DNA from: Phycisphaerae bacterium
Lineage (GTDB): Bacteria; Planctomycetota; Phycisphaerae; UBA1845
Length of the DNA stretch: 54,837 bases
Assembly: GCA_029260235.1 (NCBI GenBank)
Contig: JAJDDP010000170.1
Coordinates: 1-54,837, forward strand
Direction: 5' to 3'
Shown in pieces: positions 8,525-17,011 of this stretch (position 1 is its first letter; each line of letters opens with the position of its first letter). The translations under genes were made by a program, and so were the position numbers. Under the pieces are notes generated by a model. The model was given only the letters and a program-made list of their open reading frames with translations, was not told the DNA's origin and searched no databases.

Positions 8525-9647
8525 CGATAAACAGCTCCCAAAGTTCGGCGTCACCCGGGGCTAGGTCGAATGGCAAAGACAATCGGCGGGTGCTGGGTTG
8601 GACGACTCGCCCACTAATCGTGTCGGAATTTGGCGAGACTTGCACCGCCCGCTTTGTGGCTAGGTCGTCGATCACACTCGGCAGATCGGCGGTCCCGCGG
8701 ATGTATCGCTCGGTGCTCGCATTGATGAGCATGATGTAGCGTCTCTTGCCACCTTGAAAGATCATGGTTTTCAAATCTCGGCTGACCACGCCGAGCGGTT
8801 GAAGTTCGGTCGGGGTTAGCCGGGCCAACTTAATTCCCCAGTGGCTGGCCCGACCGGTGATTCGCCCCATGCCGGCCAACAGGTCGTAGCCGCCCCGATT
8901 CGATCCTTGGACCATGCCTTGTTCGTGTCCAGGGACCAGTCGAAATCCCTCGACGATCAATCCGCCGGTCAGGCCGAGGGCTAGGCCGAGGTGATAATCG
9001 CGGAGCCATCTGGCAGCTGACCGGCTGTGCTCTTCATCGATGAGCCTCTCACAGCGAAGCAGCATCACTCCTCCGTGGCTTTGCGGAAGGCCAAGGCCGG
9101 GACTCCGGGCCAAGTGGGTAATGCCGGTGCCATGTCCGCCGGCTGAGCCGGCGGGCCGATAGTCGATTGCGATGGTCGTGCCACCCGGCGAAGAAGCCAA
9201 GAAGGTGGCGCCGACTCGATCTGCCCGCTCTGCCGTAGCTTGGTCGACAATGTCGCCCACCAGCAGGATTCTTCCGGGGCCAGATGCCCCACCCAGCTTG
9301 GCAATACTAACCGGGCCAGCCGGGGGTTCGCCCGTGCGGACAAAGTATCCAGCATCAGGCGCCGCCTCCACGGCTGCGAGTTCGTGGCGCAGGGCAGACC
9401 CCAAGCAGGCGGATCGATTTTCTGGGTGAACACATCGGAGGAAAAGGGTGTCGAAACCGAGTTTCTGTATCTGTGCGAAGTCGTCATCGAGGCAAGTACC
9501 GCCTGGATCGGAGCAATCCATCAATGCTAGCTCGACGTTATAAGCGACGCCCACTGGGTAGGTCTTAGTGCGGAACTGGGTCGTCGGGGTTGAACATCCT
9601 GCGGTCGCCAGGGCTAACAAGCCCAGCAGGGCCGCTGGGATTCGCAT
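8508..9647 (-). CDS. Secreted lipoprotein of unknown function
   Basis: The ATG at 9647 opens on a clear lipoprotein signal (MRIPAALLGLLALATAGCS); the longer frame to 9941 adds residues antisense to the divergent gene and is rejected. The mature protein is about 360 residues. It contains a stretch that reads like the start of a barrel-type glycosidase (DDDFAQIQKLGFDTLFLR) and conserved-looking Gly-rich segments, but I cannot assign a family. Its 3' end overlaps the YfhO-like gene by 17 bases, which suggests translational coupling and a shared envelope role. It is divergent from the lipoprotein gene at 9741, with about 90 bases between them. Confidence 0.75.
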   Translation of the reverse strand: MRIPAALLGLLALATAGCSTPTTQFRTKTYPVGVAYNVELALMDCSDPGGTCLDDDFAQIQKLGFDTLFLRCVHPENRSACLGSALRHELAAVEAAPDAGYFVRTGEPPAGPVSIAKLGGASGPGRILLVGDIVDQATAERADRVGATFLASSPGGTTIAIDYRPAGSAGGHGTGITHLARSPGLGLPQSHGGVMLLRCERLIDEEHSRSAARWLRDYHLGLALGLTGGLIVEGFRLVPGHEQGMVQGSNRGGYDLLAGMGRITGRASHWGIKLARLTPTELQPLGVVSRDLKTMIFQGGKRRYIMLINASTERYIRGTADLPSVIDDLATKRAVQVSPNSDTISGRVVQPSTRRLSLPFDLAPGDAELWELFIGDDRN

Positions 9648-9740
9648 CTTGACAAGGCAATCCAAGCCCACATAGACTCGCGCGGCGCGGGTTTTATCTG
9701 AAATTTGAATGGGTACCGCGTAATTCAAGGAACCACTCCG

Positions 9741-10286
9741 TTGATTCGAGAATACCTGTTTCGCTTCTGGCCCATTACGGGCATCGCGTTGGTTATCGGC
9801 GGCTGCGCTTCTGGAACGGTGGATATGTCTGATCCGCCCGCCCGCGACGCTCTGCGACTGCTCATGCCAGCCCAAATCATCGTCGAACCCTTCACCCGGC
9901 TCAAGAGTCTCGATGAAGATGGTCTCCCAGATCGTCTTCACGTCGTAATTAGGCCTATCGACTCCTTCGGTGATCCTGTCAAGGTTGCAGGGACCATCAT
10001 GGTGGAACTGTACAAGTTTCGCCCGGCCTCTGGAGACTCAGCTGGGGAGAAGATCGAGCAATGGAACCTCAGGTTGGCTTCGGAGAAGGACCAGCGTCGA
10101 TATTGGAACCGCGTGACCCAGATGTACGAGATTCCGCTCCTGCTCAAGCCGGAGATGCTGGCTGGGGCGATTTCGGACAAGTATCTGGTTCGGGTGACTT
10201 ACAATACGCCTCTGGGTGAACACATGGTCGCCGACTACGCGTTCAGCCCCCCGACTGACCGTTCGCAGGGTCTGAGCCAGCCGTAA
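9741..10286 (+). CDS. Lipoprotein of unknown function
   Basis: The start is TTG at 9741, preceded by AAGGA with 9 bases of spacing; the protein then begins with a compact signal peptide and lipobox (LVIGGCAS), 181 residues in all. After lipidation the chain reads as a beta-rich domain (DGLPDRLHVVIRPIDSFGD, then VAGTIMVELYKF), resembling a C2-like or immunoglobulin-like sandwich, but no family is recognised. A second small lipoprotein gene follows after 51 bases on the same strand, so the pair may be cotranscribed. Confidence 0.75.
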   Translation: MIREYLFRFWPITGIALVIGGCASGTVDMSDPPARDALRLLMPAQIIVEPFTRLKSLDEDGLPDRLHVVIRPIDSFGDPVKVAGTIMVELYKFRPASGDSAGEKIEQWNLRLASEKDQRRYWNRVTQMYEIPLLLKPEMLAGAISDKYLVRVTYNTPLGEHMVADYAFSPPTDRSQGLSQP

Positions 10287-10337
10287 GTATGCAGCCTATT
10301 GAAGCACGAATGGATGACACCAGAAACGGGAGACAAG

Positions 10338-10694
10338 ATGATGACATTTAGAAGACCTGTCCTTGGGGTTCTTGCACTGGCTTTGGTAGCCTCCCTGACC
10401 GGCTGCGCCGACAAGCTCACTCGGAGCCGCTTCGATATGGTGCTGGTGGGCCACGCCGAGCGCTACGACGTCGAGCAAACCCTCGGCGAAGACCACTACC
10501 GCGAAGTCGGGGATATGTGGCACTATGAACGCGTGGACAAGCACCTCAACGTGATGGTTCATTACGGCGAGGCTGGCAAAGTCACCCGCAAGGAATGGCA
10601 CGATACACTCAACACGATCCACTACGATTCGGCTGAGAGCCCCGACGATTCGAGCACCTACGAATCGACCCGCGTGCGAACGATCAACGAATAG
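10338..10694 (+). CDS. Small lipoprotein of unknown function
   Basis: The start is placed at the first of two adjacent ATGs (10338, 10341), which follow GGGAGA. The 118-residue product has a signal peptide and lipobox (LVASLTGCAD). The mature part is about 90 residues: charged, rich in His and Tyr, with GHAERYDVEQTLGEDHYRE and MWHYERVDKHLNVMVHY. This looks like a SmpA/BamE-type small sensor or assembly lipoprotein, where a short motif precedes a beta-sheet describing 'voltage-like' change of a measured value, but the match is only in style. The function is unknown. It follows the preceding lipoprotein gene by 51 bases. Confidence 0.7.
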   Translation: MMTFRRPVLGVLALALVASLTGCADKLTRSRFDMVLVGHAERYDVEQTLGEDHYREVGDMWHYERVDKHLNVMVHYGEAGKVTRKEWHDTLNTIHYDSAESPDDSSTYESTRVRTINE

Positions 10695-10852
10695 ATCAGA
10701 TCAGCGACTGGGGAACGACGTTTCATCGCTGCCAGGTCAAGCACGACCACGGTTTGCAGCGCCGGTTGTACGCCTCGATCACGGCTTGGTAAGCTGTACT
10801 CCTGTCGATAGGCAGCGGAGGATTCGCCGTTGCCCCGGGGGACGGCCAACTT

Positions 10853-13396
10853 GTGTCGAGACCGAAGATGGACAGCGAGCGTGCGCGACGTATCGACGAG
10901 GTTCTCAACGAAGCCCTGAAGAGAGAACCGCAGAAGCGTGCGGCATTCTTGGATGAGGCGTGCGGTAATGACCAAGCCATGCGGCAGGTCGTTGAGACCC
11001 TGCTGGCGCTACAAGATCAACGCGATCTTGAACTCTCAGACGATCCCGAGGCAGTCACGGATCCCGGCGGAGTCATGGCCCTAGACGGGCCGGTTCCTGT
11101 CGATGATATCGCCACACTGCCGGAGGGCGCATTCCCGGGATACGAGATTGTTCGGGAACTCAGCCACGGTGGGCAGGGGGTCGTCTATCAGGCCATTCAA
11201 GAATCAACCAAACGGAAAGTCGCCATCAAGGTTCTTCTCGACGGGCCTTATGCGTCGAACCCAGCCAAGCGGCGGTTCGAGCGAGAGATCGAGCTGGTAG
11301 CCAGCTTGAAGCACCCCAACGTCATCTCGGTTTTCCATTCCGGGCAGACAATCGACGGGCGGCAGTTCTACGTCATGGACTATGTTCGCGGCGTGCCGCT
11401 CAACCAATACGCCAGGGATCACGAGCTGACCCTCGAGGACATACTCGAGCTTTTCACCATTGTATGCGAGGCAGTCAATTATGCCCACCAGAAGGGTGTC
11501 ATTCACCGTGATTTGAAGCCATCGAATATCTTGGTGGACGCCGACGGGACGCCCAAGGTGCTGGACTTTGGGCTTGCCAAACAGTTGGGCGGTCCGGAAC
11601 AGACCTTAGTCTCCTTGACCGGTCAGGTAGTCGGCACGCTTCCCTATATGTCGCCGGAACAAGCCCGCGGGAATCCGGACGAGATCGACATTCGGACGGA
11701 CGTGTACGCGCTGGGCGTGGTGCTCTATGAATTGCTGACGGGACACTACCCCTACCCGGTCGTCGGGCAAATGGCCCAAGTTCTTCGCCACATTTCCGAA
11801 ACTGAACCCAGACCCCCGACTCGAAGCTGGGAGAGTGACTCCGGCGTAGCCCAGAGATCTAGGCGCAGGAAATTACGCGTGGGCGCTTGTCCTATCGATG
11901 ACGAGGTTCAGACCATTGTTCTTAAGCTCTTGAGCAAAGAACGGCGGCGGCGATATCAAAGCGCCGGCGAGTTGGCCTTGGACATCACCCGCTATCTTGC
12001 GGGCGGACCGATCGAGGCCAAACGCGACAGTGTGGGCTATCTACTGCTCAAGGCCGTCGAGCGGCACCGCATGCGCCTAGCCGTAGCCGCCGCGATTCTG
12101 CTCATGGTATGCGTGACGGCGTATTCTACCTGGAGTTCGGTACGGCAACGAACCCTCGCCCACCAAGTCGATCAGAGGAACTACTTGCTCGAAGCCCAAT
12201 CGAACATTTTTGAACGGAATTGGGTCAAAGCCATTGAGAGCATCAAGCTGGTCTTGGACGAGGATCCAAGTCATCTCGAGGCCTGTCTATTGCGCGTTCA
12301 GGTTCTGCGGGAAACGGGGCGAGCCGATGCCGCGTACACCGAGTTGCGGGCGCTGGCCCAAGACCACCCAGACCAGGGAGCGATCTACCACGCACTGGCA
12401 GAAATGACAGCCCAGTCCAATTCACCGGAGTCGCGAGACTATGTCCAGCGGGCGCGCGAGCTGGTCGCCCCCGGTTCAGCCGACGGTTACTATCTTCGAT
12501 CACTTGGGACCATCGACAATGAAAAGGCTATCGAATTACTTGACCGCGCACTGGAGGAGGATCCCCTCTATTTTGAAGCGCGGATGGCCCGGGCGGTACG
12601 CCACTACCGCAGGCGAGAATTCGACAGCATGAGGCTGGACGCCGAGGTGGCCCGCTCGGTTCGGCCTGATGATGCGAAAGTCTGGCACTACCTCGGGCGG
12701 TCTTTGGAGAAATTGAACAAGATGGCCCAAGCGCAAGGTGCCTTCCGGACAGCCGTTCGCCTCGACCCCGATCACTTTTCAGCCCATCAATACCTTGGGC
12801 TTTGCAGTGAGCGTCTTGGTGACATAGAAGGGGCGCTGCGGGCCTACAAACGGTGCCTTGAATTAGACCCTAAGAGTGCTCCCTCCATGCTCTTCAATAT
12901 CGGCCGGGCTTGCTCGGCACGGGGGAATGAGTCAGAAGCACTTGGGCACTATAGAAAAGCAGAATCGGCGGCTCGGGAGCAGGATGACCCCAGGGCCCTA
13001 AGAGCTGTACTCAACTCGACTGCGTGGGTTCTGCTCACCCACGAGGACCTAGAGTGCAGAGACTACGCCAAAGCCTTGAACTTGGGGAAAGAGGCGCTCA
13101 GCCTGTCGCCGGAAGCGGATCCCAATGTGCTGGGCACACTGGCGTTGGCTGAGCTCCGAGCGGGCGAGTTTCTCTCCGCCCGCGATCATGCCCTTGAAGC
13201 CTTGAAGTTGCGGCCGAACCTGCGCTGGTCTACGCTGGTTGTCGCCCGGGCTGAACTTGAACTTGGGAACTTCAAGGAGGCGGCCAAGTTCAAGGCAGAA
13301 CTCGATTCGATGATCGGCGAGGGCAAGAATCCAGATGTTCGCCTGAGCCGGTTCGTCGCTGAATATGATCGACGCGTCGCGGGCCAAGATGGGTAG
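10853..13396 (+). CDS. Transmembrane Ser/Thr protein kinase with C-terminal TPRs
   Basis: An 847-residue Hanks-type kinase. A short N-terminal helical segment (FLDEACGNDQAMRQVVETLL), common in planctomycete kinases, precedes the kinase domain at about 95-380: glycine loop SHGGQGVVY, VAIKV lysine, HRDLKPSN catalytic loop, DFGLAK, and GTLPYMSPEQ. One transmembrane helix (about 405-425) leads to an extracytoplasmic region of roughly nine TPR-like repeats (for example YHALAEMTAQSN, AHQYLGLCSERLGD), a scaffold for protein binding. The GTG at 10853 has a G-rich sequence upstream; an in-frame ATG at 10868 is the alternative. In this phylum such kinases often accompany ECF sigma factors, but none is adjacent here. 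The partner is unknown. Confidence 0.93.
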   Translation: MSRPKMDSERARRIDEVLNEALKREPQKRAAFLDEACGNDQAMRQVVETLLALQDQRDLELSDDPEAVTDPGGVMALDGPVPVDDIATLPEGAFPGYEIVRELSHGGQGVVYQAIQESTKRKVAIKVLLDGPYASNPAKRRFEREIELVASLKHPNVISVFHSGQTIDGRQFYVMDYVRGVPLNQYARDHELTLEDILELFTIVCEAVNYAHQKGVIHRDLKPSNILVDADGTPKVLDFGLAKQLGGPEQTLVSLTGQVVGTLPYMSPEQARGNPDEIDIRTDVYALGVVLYELLTGHYPYPVVGQMAQVLRHISETEPRPPTRSWESDSGVAQRSRRRKLRVGACPIDDEVQTIVLKLLSKERRRRYQSAGELALDITRYLAGGPIEAKRDSVGYLLLKAVERHRMRLAVAAAILLMVCVTAYSTWSSVRQRTLAHQVDQRNYLLEAQSNIFERNWVKAIESIKLVLDEDPSHLEACLLRVQVLRETGRADAAYTELRALAQDHPDQGAIYHALAEMTAQSNSPESRDYVQRARELVAPGSADGYYLRSLGTIDNEKAIELLDRALEEDPLYFEARMARAVRHYRRREFDSMRLDAEVARSVRPDDAKVWHYLGRSLEKLNKMAQAQGAFRTAVRLDPDHFSAHQYLGLCSERLGDIEGALRAYKRCLELDPKSAPSMLFNIGRACSARGNESEALGHYRKAESAAREQDDPRALRAVLNSTAWVLLTHEDLECRDYAKALNLGKEALSLSPEADPNVLGTLALAELRAGEFLSARDHALEALKLRPNLRWSTLVVARAELELGNFKEAAKFKAELDSMIGEGKNPDVRLSRFVAEYDRRVAGQDG

Positions 13397-13404
13397 GGGA
13401 TGCT

Positions 13405-14271
13405 ATGGGCTTTTCAGCAAGTCGCTTGGGCATCGTGCTTCTCGCCTCCACGATCTGCGTGGGGTCACTCGACTGTTCATCGGGTAGCGGCGGTGGCGGA
13501 GGCGGCAGCAATGCTGGCGATGACGGCGCATTGGGTCGCCCGCCTATTGAAGGCGACGTGGCTGCACTCACCTGCGATCCTGTTATAGGTTGCGGTGAGG
13601 GCTTCACCTGCGTCAACGGTCAATGCCGGGAAGAGCCTAGCTTCGCGATGATGAACGCCTGCTTTCTCACATCTCGCAGGAGTGTTCAAACTGAGCAAGA
13701 CGGGATCGACGGAAGCGCCGCGGCACAGGCCACTCCTAGGGAACCGTCTGACCCTATCGTTTTGCCTGATGACATCGACCAGGATCCTGCCGAAGGCGAT
13801 TCTATGACCGACTTCGCCTTTGAAGTTGGCGCAGAATTAATTGCCGTTGCCTTCTTCCTCGAGGGCGAATCCGTCACAGGCGAGACCGAGTTGACTCCCG
13901 AAGGCGAACTCACCATCTCGTTCATCGCGCCGGCAGAAATCAGCGGCGGCAGCTTCGCGACAGCGGTCGTAGAGATCGCCGGAATTCCTGTACTCCGGCG
14001 GACCCTATTCGTGGACCAGCCAAACCAAGAGGTACTGACCCACGTGGCCTTGAGTGAGCTGGCCATCAGCGTATTGCTAGAGCAGACCGTGGTTATGCCG
14101 GATCTCCGCGTCTCATCCGACGGCGCACTTCTGATTGGTTTCACCATTGCCGGCGAAGTCGAATCGGATGATGTTGTATTGGTTGCTGCCGTAGCTGAAT
14201 GCACGGGAGGTGTCATCGCCGAGAGCCACGTCCGCCTGGTCGATGATGTCGGCATGGCGACGCCGGGTTGA
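13405..14271 (+). CDS. Lipoprotein with Cys-rich knot-like segment
   Basis: Begins 8 bases after the kinase stop with AGGGG ahead of the ATG, so it is probably cotranscribed with the kinase. The 288-residue product has a signal peptide ending at LDCSSGSGGGGGG (lipidated Cys followed by a flexible Gly/Ser linker), then a small Cys-rich motif (CDPVIGCGEGFTCVNGQC) like the short disulfide repeats of secreted planctomycete and myxobacterial proteins. An acidic linker leads to two or so beta-sandwich-like segments. The close coupling suggests a possible outer ligand for the kinase TPR region, which is inference only. Confidence 0.7.
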   Translation: MGFSASRLGIVLLASTICVGSLDCSSGSGGGGGGSNAGDDGALGRPPIEGDVAALTCDPVIGCGEGFTCVNGQCREEPSFAMMNACFLTSRRSVQTEQDGIDGSAAAQATPREPSDPIVLPDDIDQDPAEGDSMTDFAFEVGAELIAVAFFLEGESVTGETELTPEGELTISFIAPAEISGGSFATAVVEIAGIPVLRRTLFVDQPNQEVLTHVALSELAISVLLEQTVVMPDLRVSSDGALLIGFTIAGEVESDDVVLVAAVAECTGGVIAESHVRLVDDVGMATPG

Positions 14272-14485
14272 GCAGCCAAGGCCTCTACACCATCATTCAG
14301 TGCCAAGTCGGTGCGCCCAACGTACCTTCAAGGATTTGAATCGCAAGCGCTGAGGCTGGGTCAGCCACCGGGCCCCGCCGCCTCTGTCTTGGCAGATCAT
14401 GGACTCGGCTCTTCCTGCTGAGTGTGTCGAATAACGCAAAGGGGCGATAAGAATCAGCCCGATCCAGGGCGGTGGCTGCTTCTGT

Positions 14486-14541
14486 GGGGTGGGAGGGCCG
14501 TTCATCCTGCGGTGAACCAGGTACGCCCCCCGGCCCACCCC
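14486..14541. ncRNA. Candidate structured RNA element upstream of fusA
   Basis: GGGGT (14486-14490) and GGGCC (14495-14499), separated by a GGGA bulge, pair with GGCCC (14532-14536) and ACCCC (14537-14541). Inside lies a second hairpin, GTTCA (14500-14504) with TGAAC (14513-14517). Both strands could fold. No known RNA family was recognised, and SRP RNA was considered and rejected. Confidence 0.3.
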
Positions 14542-14754
14542 TGTGAAAAAGTGGCGAAAATCGTTGATTTTCCACCTCGATGCGGGTATCCTCACCCAGC
14601 TTGTGCGTTCGCGCAGGTTGAGGCGGGGGCAGGTATTCGGCATGGGCCTCCCGACTCTGATTGGAACCCATCGACCAGAGGCAGTATCGACCCGGCTAGC
14701 TGCAGGTCGCACCTGCGGTTTGACGGTCGGTTTTTAGTGACGTGCTGGCAAATG

Positions 14755-14776
14755 GCAGCCTCTTCGGGGGGGCTGC
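14755..14776 (+). promoter_or_regulatory. Leader hairpin just before fusA
   Basis: GCAGCCTC (14755-14762) pairs with GGGGCTGC (14769-14776) around a TTCGGG loop, an 8-bp stem with one G-U pair. It ends 33 bases before the fusA ATG. A perfect 6-bp hairpin (14702-14716) and T5 lie a little further upstream, so attenuation is possible. Confidence 0.35.
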
Positions 14777-14809
14777 ATCTGGACTCTCTGCAATAGGAAT
14801 GTCGTAGCA

Positions 14810-16900
14810 ATGCAACCGTTGGCAAGCGTTCGAAACATCGGAATCAGTGCCCACATCGACTCGGGCAAGACCACCCTCACCGAGCGGATGCTCTTTTATG
14901 CGGGCAAGATCCACAAAATCCGCGAAATCAAGGGGGGCGACGGTGGAGCTACCATGGACTTCATGGAGCTGGAGAAGGAACGCGGCATCACCATCACCAG
15001 TGCGGCTACGACCGTCGAATGGGACGAGCACAGCGTCAACATCATCGACACGCCGGGGCACGTCGATTTCACGATTGAAGTTGAACGATCACTCCGCGTT
15101 CTGGATGGAACCGTCTTGGTGCTCTGCGCCGTCGGTGGAGTCCAGTCGCAATCGATCACCGTCGACCGGCAGATGAAGAGGTATCGTGTTCCGCGCATCG
15201 CGTTCATCAACAAGATGGATCGCGTAGGGGCAGACCCTGCCAACGTCGTCGGCGAGTTGGAGTCGAAGCTGGGGCACGTCACCGTTCCGCTTCAACTGCC
15301 CATGGGCAGCGCTGATGATTTCGCTGGCATTATCGACTTGGTCACCATGGAAGCGGTTTACTTTGACGGCGATGCCGGCGAGAAGATTCGTCGGGAAGAC
15401 ATCCCCGAAGAATTCCAGGCTGAAGCAGATCGCGCCCGCCAAGGCATGTTGGACACGATTAGCCTCTACGACGATGAGCTGATGGAGCACTTGCTGGAAG
15501 AGGAAACTGCTGAGGAAGACCTCGTCCATGCAGCCATTCGTCGCACGACAATCGCCCGAGACATCACACCGGTCATGATCGGAACAGCCTATCGCAACCA
15601 GGGTGTTCAGCTGCTGTTGGATGCGGTGCTCCGTTACTTGCCTTCACCTTTGGATCGCGTGGCTTACGCCAGCGACAACCACAATGAGGGTGCCGAAGTC
15701 GCAGTGACGGCCGACCCCGATGGCCCGATGGTCGCCATGGCCTTCAAGCTGGTCGATGAGCAGTTTGGACAGGTCACCTACACGCGGGTCTATCAGGGGA
15801 AACTGGCCAAGGGTGGGCAGTACATCAACTCAAGGACCGGCAAGAAGCAGCGGATCAACCGGATCCTGCGGATGCACGCCGACCACCGCGAAGACCTGAC
15901 CGAAGCCTGGGCTGGGGACATCGTCGGCATTATGGGCATCGACTGTGCCTCGGGCGATACCATTTGCGAGCAGGGAATCAACTACGCCCTGGAGAGCATC
16001 CACATCGCAGACCCGGTGATTTCGCTGGCGGTCAAGCCGTCGTCCAACAAAGACTACGAGAACATGAGCAAAGCCTTCGCCCGCTTTATGCGCGAAGACC
16101 CGACCTTCCACTTCCGTCACGACGAAAAAACCAAAGAGAGCGTTATTTCTGGGATGGGTGAGTTGCACCTCGATGTGTACATCGAACGGGCTAGGCGTGA
16201 ATACGGTGCCGGCGTCGAAGTCGGTGCACCCAAGGTTAACTATCGCGAAGCGCCGACCATCGAGCACGCATTCAACCACAAGCACAAGAAGCAGACGGGT
16301 GGTTCAGGCCAATACGCCCATGTGGTTGGCAAGCTGATTCCGCTGCCCGAAGACCATCCCGAAGACTATGAATTCGAGAACAAGGTCACCGGTGGGCGAA
16401 TTCCCACCGAGTACATCCCTTCGGTAGACAAAGGATTCCAGATGGCCCGGGCGAAAGGGCCCTTGGGCGGCTTTGAAATCGTCCACGTCAAGATGCTGCT
16501 CGAAGACGGTAGTAGCCACGCGGTGGACTCGTCTGACTTGGCATTCCAAGTTTGCGCCCGCAACGCCTTCAAAGAGGTCTTCCTGAAGGCCAAACCCGCC
16601 TTGCTCGAGCCGATCATGCTGGTCGAAATCGAAGTGCCGACCGAATTGCAGGGCGGCGTGGCTGGCGACGTCTCCAGCCGGCGAGGCTTAATCACCTCGA
16701 CCGAAATCAAGGCCAACGCCACGATTCTCATCGCCGAGGTTCCCCTGTCCAAGATGTTTGGCTATGCAACCGCCTTGCGAAGCCTGACCCAAGGCCAAGC
16801 CAGCTTCTCGATGGAGTTTAGCTGCTACCGAAGATGCCCCGGCAGCATTCAGGAGGAGATCCTGGAAAGCATCAAGAAGGCAGCCCAAGGGAAGGCGTAG
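14810..16900 (+). CDS. fusA: Elongation factor G, spirochaete/planctomycete (mitochondrial-like) type
   Basis: A 696-residue translational GTPase with all domains: P-loop AHIDSGKTT, switch II DTPGH, NKMD base motif, then domains II-V ending in SRRGLITS and MFGYATALRSLTQG. Two points mark it as the mitochondrial-like group found in spirochaetes, planctomycetes and deltaproteobacteria. The P-loop has Ser where ordinary EF-G has Ala, and switch I reads KGGDGGATMDFMELEKERG, close to mitochondrial EF-G1. Members of that group split translocation and ribosome recycling between two paralogues; switch I suggests the translocase (EFG1), but I cannot see the second copy. It stands alone, without rpsL, rpsG or tuf. 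The Shine-Dalgarno is weak (AGGA, 11 bases away) and a long structured leader precedes it. Confidence 0.95.
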   Translation: MQPLASVRNIGISAHIDSGKTTLTERMLFYAGKIHKIREIKGGDGGATMDFMELEKERGITITSAATTVEWDEHSVNIIDTPGHVDFTIEVERSLRVLDGTVLVLCAVGGVQSQSITVDRQMKRYRVPRIAFINKMDRVGADPANVVGELESKLGHVTVPLQLPMGSADDFAGIIDLVTMEAVYFDGDAGEKIRREDIPEEFQAEADRARQGMLDTISLYDDELMEHLLEEETAEEDLVHAAIRRTTIARDITPVMIGTAYRNQGVQLLLDAVLRYLPSPLDRVAYASDNHNEGAEVAVTADPDGPMVAMAFKLVDEQFGQVTYTRVYQGKLAKGGQYINSRTGKKQRINRILRMHADHREDLTEAWAGDIVGIMGIDCASGDTICEQGINYALESIHIADPVISLAVKPSSNKDYENMSKAFARFMREDPTFHFRHDEKTKESVISGMGELHLDVYIERARREYGAGVEVGAPKVNYREAPTIEHAFNHKHKKQTGGSGQYAHVVGKLIPLPEDHPEDYEFENKVTGGRIPTEYIPSVDKGFQMARAKGPLGGFEIVHVKMLLEDGSSHAVDSSDLAFQVCARNAFKEVFLKAKPALLEPIMLVEIEVPTELQGGVAGDVSSRRGLITSTEIKANATILIAEVPLSKMFGYATALRSLTQGQASFSMEFSCYRRCPGSIQEEILESIKKAAQGKA

Positions 16901-16936
16901 GGAACGCCCAAGCCTAGTGCGGCTTCGCGCATGATC

Positions 16937-16961
16937 CGGCGGGAGGGCGAAGCTCCTGCTG
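16937..16961 (+). terminator. Hairpin terminator candidate after fusA
   Basis: CGGCGGGAG (16937-16945) pairs with CTCCTGCTG (16953-16961) around a 7-base loop, with two G-U pairs, starting 37 bases after the fusA stop. There is no T-run, so it may be a Rho-independent stop of the GC-rich kind or an mRNA 3'-end stabiliser. Confidence 0.4.
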
Positions 16962-17011
16962 AGTTACTCGCACCTGCACTCGGACGCGATCGAGTTCATG
17001 GACACTGCACC

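Larger units (their letters stand above)
14272..14809. other. 538-base gene-free stretch upstream of fusA with several hairpins
   Basis: No frame here on either strand looks like protein. The stretch contains a nested stem-loop at 14486-14541, hairpins at 14551-14575, 14702-14716 and 14755-14776, and a run of five T at about 14731. A two-codon frame (ATG TCG TAG, 14799-14807) overlaps the last bases before fusA. It reads as a long structured 5' leader, or a leader plus a separate small RNA. Confidence 0.5.

Noticed and set aside
9648..9941. N-terminal extension of the minus-strand lipoprotein
   Set aside because: It is antisense to the start of the divergent lipoprotein gene, and the real protein begins with a signal peptide at 9647.
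14441..14560. Possible SRP RNA on the minus strand (AGAAGCAGCC and a long stem)
   Set aside because: The conserved CCGGAAGG-type loop and its partner are absent, so the resemblance is superficial.
14422..14796. Open frames of 120-140 codons on both strands upstream of fusA
   Set aside because: No protein-like composition, no ribosome site, and they lie across the hairpins of the leader region.
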